From contig NZ_JAIWNS010000187.1 in NCBI RefSeq assembly GCF_020216685.1, positions 1 to 10,482 on the forward strand: 10,482 nt of DNA. The letters run 5' to 3'. Under the pieces are notes generated by a model, which did not search any database, was not told where the DNA came from, and saw only the letters and a program-made list of their open reading frames with translations. Each line of letters begins with the position of its first letter. Positions within the stretch are counted from its first letter, which is position 1. The position numbers and the translations under genes are program-made. Of the stretch, positions 7,490 to 10,482 are shown piece after piece. Source of the DNA: Methanospirillum hungatei. GTDB taxonomy: Archaea; Halobacteriota; Methanomicrobia; Methanomicrobiales; Methanospirillaceae.

Positions 7490-8256
7490 TTCTTTAGAGG
7501 AGTCTGGCCAGTAAGGAGAGCCCTCCACGATGACCTCGGGAGTGGGAGGACGGGAGAAAAACCGGGTTGGACGGGAACTCCCACCCCTTATGATTCGGAC
7601 AATTCAGGAGTGGAATCTGAAAATACCTCTTATAATAAAAATAATATGAATAAGAAAACGAAAGGCCGGGAAGATGAGAATGCATATGGAACACCTGCAC
7701 CTGTCTATCTGTCACCCACTGCGGATTCTGTTCCCACCCCTCACAATATTGGATACGAACAGGAGGAAGGTCCATCCGTCGTTTCCAAATCCTATACATT
7801 AAATGAGGGTTGGGACATATTTCCGGATTCCTCAGAACCAGATGATCTCCCACCCCTGAAGAGAGCAGAAACAACTGAGCATAGAAGCGATTGATCCTGA
7901 AGCATATACCCCAGATTCACGGCAGCCACTCGGGACCATGTGCCATCTGTGGAGCAAAATGGGTCCATTGTATAGAGAAAAACCGTCAGGTGAGAAAGGG
8001 GGAAGAAAAAATTACCCGTTGCTCTGCCAGAAATATTATTCAAAAGCAGTTGCCAGGGCGAACCTGTCCTTTACCGCCCTGCCGGGAACACTGAATACCT
8101 CCCGGATGGGAGAGGCAGATAGACTATGGCAGATGTTCTCTCAGTGACATGCGAGGAATTTCCAGGTCTAATCATGATACTATGACCGGTATCTGTTCTG
8201 TCTGTTACTCCTGTGAAAAGGCCCGGAACGGAGGTAAACAATGGCGTTCATCCTGA
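7490..8256 (+). pseudogene. decayed zinc-knuckle protein gene, copy B (family not identified)
   Basis: This is a second, longer remnant of the same protein type as copy A. The frame 7490-7894 carries a Pro/Gly/Asn-rich linker with T-G-E-K-P and Y-N-K-N-N-M-N-K-K. A shift leads to A-I-D-P-E-A-Y-T-P (7887-7913), and another to G-P-C-A-I-C-G-A-K-W-V-H-C-I-E-K (about 7930-7979). The next frame gives C-Q-K-Y-Y-S-K-A-V-A-R-A and A-L-P-G-T-L-N-T-S-R-M, ending at 8147. The last piece (8182-8256) gives G-I-C-S-V-C and C-E-K-A-R-N-G-G-K-Q. Three cysteine clusters in order suggest a multi-knuckle zinc domain at the C terminus. At least four frame changes are needed, so the gene is dead. In mobile elements such tails can belong to replication proteins, but no primase or helicase motif remains, so I do not assign a function. 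Confidence 0.6.
8230..8235 (+). promoter_or_regulatory. strong Shine-Dalgarno GGAGGT
   Basis: GGAGGT lies five bases before the ATG at 8241. It is the clearest ribosome binding site in the window and fixes that start. It sits inside the last codons of copy B (G-G-K-Q), an arrangement typical of translational coupling. Confidence 0.7.
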
Positions 8257-8459
8257 CATCAGAACGGGAAACACATGACAGGTATGAAAAGATCGTAACA
8301 ATCAGGTCCGGAGAGAATGATATGATTGAGGTTAGCAGGGATGGGAATTGGATTATCAGGAAAGTCCCAATAAGAGATCTCATCCTGTTTTTGATTGGCC
8401 TTCCCGTTCCTGACCTGAACCCACCAGAATCCAGGAAACCGGATTATCATACACGATGA
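8241..8459 (+). CDS. small hypothetical protein, possibly coupled to decayed upstream gene
   Basis: The 72-residue ORF begins M-A-F-I-L-T-S-E-R-E and contains E-V-S-R-D-G-N-W-I-I-R-K-V-P, then a hydrophobic stretch L-I-L-F-L-I-G-L-P-V. It has no family I recognise. Its start is well supported by GGAGGT five bases upstream and overlaps the end of copy B by 16 bases, so in the intact ancestor the two were probably co-translated. A different frame downstream (about 8437-8541) reads on plausibly as I-I-H-D-E-F-V-I-L-V-T-R-V-R-G-M-I-R-E-W to a TAG. The natural protein may therefore have been about 100 residues, with this copy frameshifted near 8430. It may be a remnant rather than a working gene. 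Confidence 0.5.
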   Translation: MAFILTSERETHDRYEKIVTIRSGENDMIEVSRDGNWIIRKVPIRDLILFLIGLPVPDLNPPESRKPDYHTR

Positions 8460-8732
8460 GTTTGTCATACTGGTCACCCGGGTCAGAGGGATGATCCGGG
8501 AATGGCCAAAGAAGAGGGCGGCATTTTGGCGGGTGGGATAGAGGTCAATTCTTCCACAGAATAAAATTTTTTAAGTGTTTCAGAAGATGGACACAGAGAA
8601 GGAACAACAGAACGGTGGATCTGATATGCTGGCATAACCTGAATCCAATGTGGATGTAGGATATCTTTACATTGCTCATTGATACTGTATCATTCCATGC
8701 CTAACATAAATTAAGAGTTCCATATAACAGTA

Positions 8733-8999
8733 TCAAATATTATACGCCGTTTTCCTATGTCGGATATACGAAATTATGATTTTATGCTCATTTTTGGAGA
8801 TTTCGTAAATGACCCGATAATCTCCTATGCGAATCCGATAATACGATTCGGTATCTGTCAGTTTTGCCACCCCTGAAGGATATGGGTTGTGGGCGAGTTC
8901 TTCGATGGCTGAAAAAATTATTGTGATGATATGTGGGGAGATCTTTTTCAAATCTTTATTAACACTATTCCGGAATTCAATTTCATATTGATTATTCAT
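8733..8999 (-). CDS. relE: RelE/ParE-family toxin
   Basis: The 88-residue product has the compact RelE fold signature: Y-E-I-E-F at the N terminus, the L-K-K-I helix, then Y-Y-R-I-R-I-G-D-Y-R-V-I-Y-E-I (about 52-66) and the C-terminal I-R-H-R-K-T-A-Y. The conserved basic residues (K/R of these two segments) are those that in RelE relatives contact ribosome-bound mRNA. Cleavage of mRNA at the ribosomal A site is the family role; activity of this protein is inferred. The ATG overlaps the antitoxin stop in ATGA (8996-8999), so the pair is co-translated. Length is normal and the frame intact. Confidence 0.9.
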   Translation of the reverse strand: MNNQYEIEFRNSVNKDLKKISPHIITIIFSAIEELAHNPYPSGVAKLTDTESYYRIRIGDYRVIYEISKNEHKIIISYIRHRKTAYNI

Positions 9000-9187
9000 G
9001 AATGATTCAATAGATGCTTCATATCAGATAATGAAATACTGTTTTCCTCTTTCCGCTCTGCAAGAACAGCTAAATCATGAATATCTTCTACCATTTTCTC
9101 ATACTCTTCAATAGGAAGGACAACCGAAATTTTTGTTCCGGATTCTGTTATGATGTATTGAAGAGGGTTATGTGTTATTTCTCCCAT
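8996..9187 (-). CDS. relB: Phd/RelB-type antitoxin
   Basis: This 63-residue protein precedes the toxin and overlaps it by four bases, the usual order of type II modules. It has a short beta-rich N terminus (Y-I-I-T-E-S-G-T-K-I-S-V-V-L-P) and the helix I-E-E-Y-E-K-M-V-E-D-I-H-D-L-A, followed by a Glu-rich helix and S-I-S-L-S-D-M-K, typical of the antitoxins paired with archaeal RelE toxins. The N-terminal part should bind the operator, and the C-terminal part should wrap the toxin. ATG 9187 is the first start after the TATA element at about 9228-9242 and gives a leader of about 20 nt. No strong ribosome site is visible. Confidence 0.85.
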   Translation of the reverse strand: MGEITHNPLQYIITESGTKISVVLPIEEYEKMVEDIHDLAVLAERKEENSISLSDMKHLLNHS

Positions 9188-9192
9188 GTTGA

Positions 9193-9249
9193 ATCAGGCT
9201 CAATTATTTCTTATTATTATTTCCTTTCTTTATTTATATTAAACCTGAT
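9193..9249 (-). promoter_or_regulatory. toxin-antitoxin promoter with flanking inverted repeat
   Basis: On the minus strand TTTAATATAAATAAAG (about 9228-9242) is a good archaeal TATA box. Transcription would start near 9207, 20 nt before the antitoxin ATG. ATCAGG at 9193-9198 and CCTGAT at 9244-9249 form a 6-bp inverted repeat around it. This would suit autorepression by the antitoxin-toxin complex, as in other type II modules. Confidence 0.5.
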
Positions 9250-9252
9250 ATC

Positions 9253-9501
9253 CTTGAGATGAAATTTTCAGTAATTTATATACACATTGATAGTTCCTTT
9301 CTGGAGAAGATATTTTTGTTACCTTCATCGGAAACTAACCTGGATGTTCCTATGAGGATTTTTTTTCGATAGGCTGGTTCCTGGTTTCACCGCCTGTTCC
9401 TCTCTGCCGGGATCTTTTTTCACGCTCTTTGTCTTCATGATAATCTTCATTGATATTATGACCGGTAATGGAGAGTCATACCCATTAATCTCGATATCTG
9501 G
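9253..9501. other. intergenic stretch between toxin-antitoxin module and MITE
   Basis: No recognised gene is present. On the minus strand a Lys/Arg-rich frame is open from the edge of the MITE-like element (about 9505) to a TGA at 9325. It has an ATG at 9450 that would give 41 residues (M-K-I-I-M-K-T-K-S-V-K-K). The element's left end supplies the upstream stop, so this may be the tail of a gene cut by the insertion, but the frame resembles nothing known. Confidence 0.3.
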
Positions 9502-9614
9502 TAGGACTTACGCAACCAGTAACTTGACTTAAATTTTAGGAAATGGGATTATAGTAACTATATTATAAAATTATTTAGATAAATTAACAAATTGCTCTAT
9601 CTGCGTAAGTCCTA
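9502..9614. mobile_element. MITE-like element with 13-bp terminal inverted repeats
   Basis: TAGGACTTACGCA at 9502-9514 and its exact reverse complement TGCGTAAGTCCTA at 9602-9614 bound a 113-bp AT-rich segment with no ORF. If the repeat proper is GGACTTACGCA, the outer TA on each side is a candidate target-site duplication, as made by TA-targeting transposases. Because TA is self-complementary, this cannot be told from a longer repeat. The interior beyond the 13 bp does not pair well, so it is not merely one long hairpin. It was probably mobilised in trans by a transposase with matching ends. Confidence 0.7.
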
Positions 9615-9738
9615 ATTATTTTTCAGCTTTTCAGGTTGTTGAAAATCGGACTTATCTTATCGTGTAACTACTTCCCCATACCGGGTGTATGAATTCAAGA
9701 ACAAAGCAAAGGCGGATGGAAAAATCTGTTCATACAAA

Positions 9739-9758
9739 ACACCTGCTAGATCAGGTGT
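9739..9758. other. 7-bp stem hairpin downstream of histone gene
   Basis: ACACCTG (9739-9745) and CAGGTGT (9752-9758) pair perfectly around a 6-nt loop. It lies about 30 bases past the histone stop and beyond the T tracts. It may stabilise the histone mRNA 3' end or be the outer part of the terminator. The preceding 9615-9738 holds no gene. Confidence 0.35.
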
Positions 9759-9772
9759 AACCGATACCTGTG

Positions 9773-9788
9773 AAAAATGAGGAAAAAA
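9773..9788 (-). terminator. T-rich terminator of histone gene
   Basis: On the minus strand the histone stop codon is followed directly by six T (9788-9783) and, after CCTCA, by five more (9777-9773). This double oligo-U tract is the typical strong archaeal terminator. Confidence 0.6.
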
Positions 9789-9998
9789 TTAGGCGAACTT
9801 TTCTGCAGCCATCTCGATGTCCTCTTCCTTGATGGTCTTGCGGCCTGCATGATTTGCAAGCTTTACTGCTTCACGAACAAGTTCTCCAAGAAACTCTTCA
9901 GTCTTCTGGACAAGAATCTCTGATGCATCGGCACCGACACGCTCAGCGCCTGCGTTTTTGGCAACACGGGTTACGGCTGCAATTGGTAAATCTGCCAT
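9789..9998 (-). CDS. archaeal histone (HMf family)
   Basis: This 69-residue protein is a single histone fold that dimerises and wraps DNA into archaeal chromatin. It aligns end to end with HMfB, shifted by one residue: L-P-I-A at the start, N-A-G-A-E-R-V (15-21) with the minor-groove Arg at 20, Gly17 needed for close stacking in hypernucleosomes, H50, and A-G-R-K-T-I-K-x-E-D-I (51-61) containing the Arg53-Asp60 salt bridge pair. The residues for dimer-dimer contacts (L47, H50, D60) are present, so extended polymers are expected. A longer frame starts at 10031, but that start lies inside the TATA box, and homology begins at the ATG at 9998, which I use. The gene stands alone with its own promoter and terminator. 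Confidence 0.96.
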   Translation of the reverse strand: MADLPIAAVTRVAKNAGAERVGADASEILVQKTEEFLGELVREAVKLANHAGRKTIKEEDIEMAAEKFA

Positions 9999-10027
9999 AA
10001 TTGATTCTAAAACAATTATTGAGATAC

Positions 10028-10040
10028 TCATATAAAAATT
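10028..10040 (-). promoter_or_regulatory. TATA box of histone gene
   Basis: On the minus strand, AATTTTTATATGAG is centred near 10034. Transcription would start near 10008, leaving a leader of about 10 nt before ATG 9998, in line with the absence of a ribosome site. This decides the start codon. Confidence 0.65.
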
Positions 10041-10089
10041 ATCTCTTATAATTCAGAGAAATCCCTGTAGGATGAGAGAAAAAGTGCCA

Positions 10090-10103
10090 TGATATATAAA
10101 TCA
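10090..10103. promoter_or_regulatory. second TATA-like element upstream of histone gene
   Basis: GATATATAAATC is close to symmetric and reads TTTATATA on the minus strand, the archaeal box A consensus. Minus-strand use would start transcription near 10070 and give the histone an alternative leader of about 70 nt. Plus-strand use points into the end of the GYD gene, where only a 12-codon ORF (ATG 10133) exists. The rest of 9999-10150 holds nothing else I can name. Confidence 0.35.
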
Positions 10104-10150
10104 GGTCTGGCGAAAGAGATGTGATCAGATACCATGGCACAGGATGATGA

Positions 10151-10420
10151 TCAAACCGGACCTGAAGGATGATTTTCATCCGCCGGTACAGCAACCAGAG
10201 TTTCAATATCCATCCGGTCCATTCGCTTGAGAACAACATTCATGGCAACTTTTTCATCAGGTGCCTCAAAAAGAACAACCGTGTCATACCTTCCGAGTGT
10301 CCAGTAGATGTTCAGGTACCTGACCTGTCCCTTTGTATCCTCCTCAATATCTTTCATGTTTTGAGAGACGATCTCTTTGCTCAGTTTTGTCTTAAATTTC
10401 GCTAATGCAATAAATAACAT
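10151..10420 (-). CDS. GYD-domain protein
   Basis: The 89-residue product belongs to the small GYD family (PF08734), named for a conserved Gly-Tyr/Arg-Tyr-Asp segment. Here it is W-T-L-G-R-Y-D-T-V-V-L-F-E-A-P-D at about 40-55, preceded by an amphipathic helix and followed by a second helix ending M-D-I-E-T-L-V-A-V. The shape is a single ferredoxin-like alpha/beta domain. Biochemical role is not known; relatives are found widely in archaea and bacteria. The start at 10420 is supported by GGTGG eight bases upstream. A weak TATA-like TTATTGAATAG lies near 10456-10466 on the minus strand. The gene precedes the histone on the same strand, but about 150 bases and a separate TATA box stand between them, so an operon is unlikely. 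Confidence 0.88.
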   Translation of the reverse strand: MLFIALAKFKTKLSKEIVSQNMKDIEEDTKGQVRYLNIYWTLGRYDTVVLFEAPDEKVAMNVVLKRMDRMDIETLVAVPADENHPSGPV

Positions 10421-10482
10421 AATCCACCCGGATGCTCCGCTCCCATACGGAACTATTCAATAATCTTCCTGAGGACACTATA

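Noticed and set aside
4442..8730. Duplicated tRNA 3' end as attachment site for an integrated element
   Set aside because: No copy of the T-arm/acceptor sequence longer than a few bases was found by eye downstream of the tRNA.
9628..9645. TTTTCA/TGAAAA small inverted repeat just right of the MITE
   Set aside because: Only 6 AT-rich bases in each arm in an AT-rich stretch; likely chance.
10144..10174. C/D-box sRNA candidate (ATGATGA box C, CTGA box D', second ATGATT)
   Set aside because: No closing D box or terminal stem at suitable distance, and the stretch is explained by the end of the GYD gene on the other strand.

Overview
The window looks like a chromosomal piece of a methanogenic archaeon of the order Methanomicrobiales, most probably Methanospirillum or a close relative. 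The evidence is an HMf-type archaeal histone, an archaeal TATA-binding protein, a Lhr-type helicase, a medium-chain acyl-CoA synthetase of the methanogen kind, a type II tRNA-Leu without encoded CCA, and AT-rich archaeal TATA boxes. The genus is inferred; no genus-specific marker was checked.

Left part (1-4280) is ordinary core genome. It holds the 3' two thirds of a Lhr-family helicase gene (+), which converges with tbp (-) across a 3-nt gap. The tbp gene diverges from an AMP-forming acyl-CoA synthetase gene (+), and a hairpin with a T-rich tail follows the synthetase. tRNA-Leu(CAG) (4365-4449, +) closes this part.

Middle part (about 4450-8730) reads as a graveyard of accessory genes beginning right after the tRNA. 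It contains an AlbA_2/HATPase-type gene with a large internal deletion and frame change. It also contains two separately decayed copies (about 5930-6415 and 7490-8256) of one unidentified protein type. These share a low-complexity Asn/Lys-rich linker, an I-D-P-x-x-Y-x-P signature and a G-P-C-A-[VI]-C zinc knuckle. A 5'-truncated Rpn/PD-(D/E)XK nuclease-transposase gene lies between them on the minus strand. A small ORF with a perfect GGAGGT site overlaps the end of the second copy and may be its translationally coupled partner. None of the larger genes here is intact.

Right part (8733-10482) is compact and mostly on the minus strand. It has a Phd/RelB-RelE toxin-antitoxin pair with ATGA overlap, a 113-bp AT-rich MITE-like element with perfect 13-bp terminal inverted repeats, a 69-aa histone gene with a clear TATA box, and a GYD-domain protein gene.

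The most interesting content is the pair of decayed zinc-knuckle genes with the small coupled ORF, the MITE-like element, and a dense cluster of GGAGAAAA motifs in both orientations near 5930-6235. No CRISPR array, rRNA or intact insertion sequence was seen.
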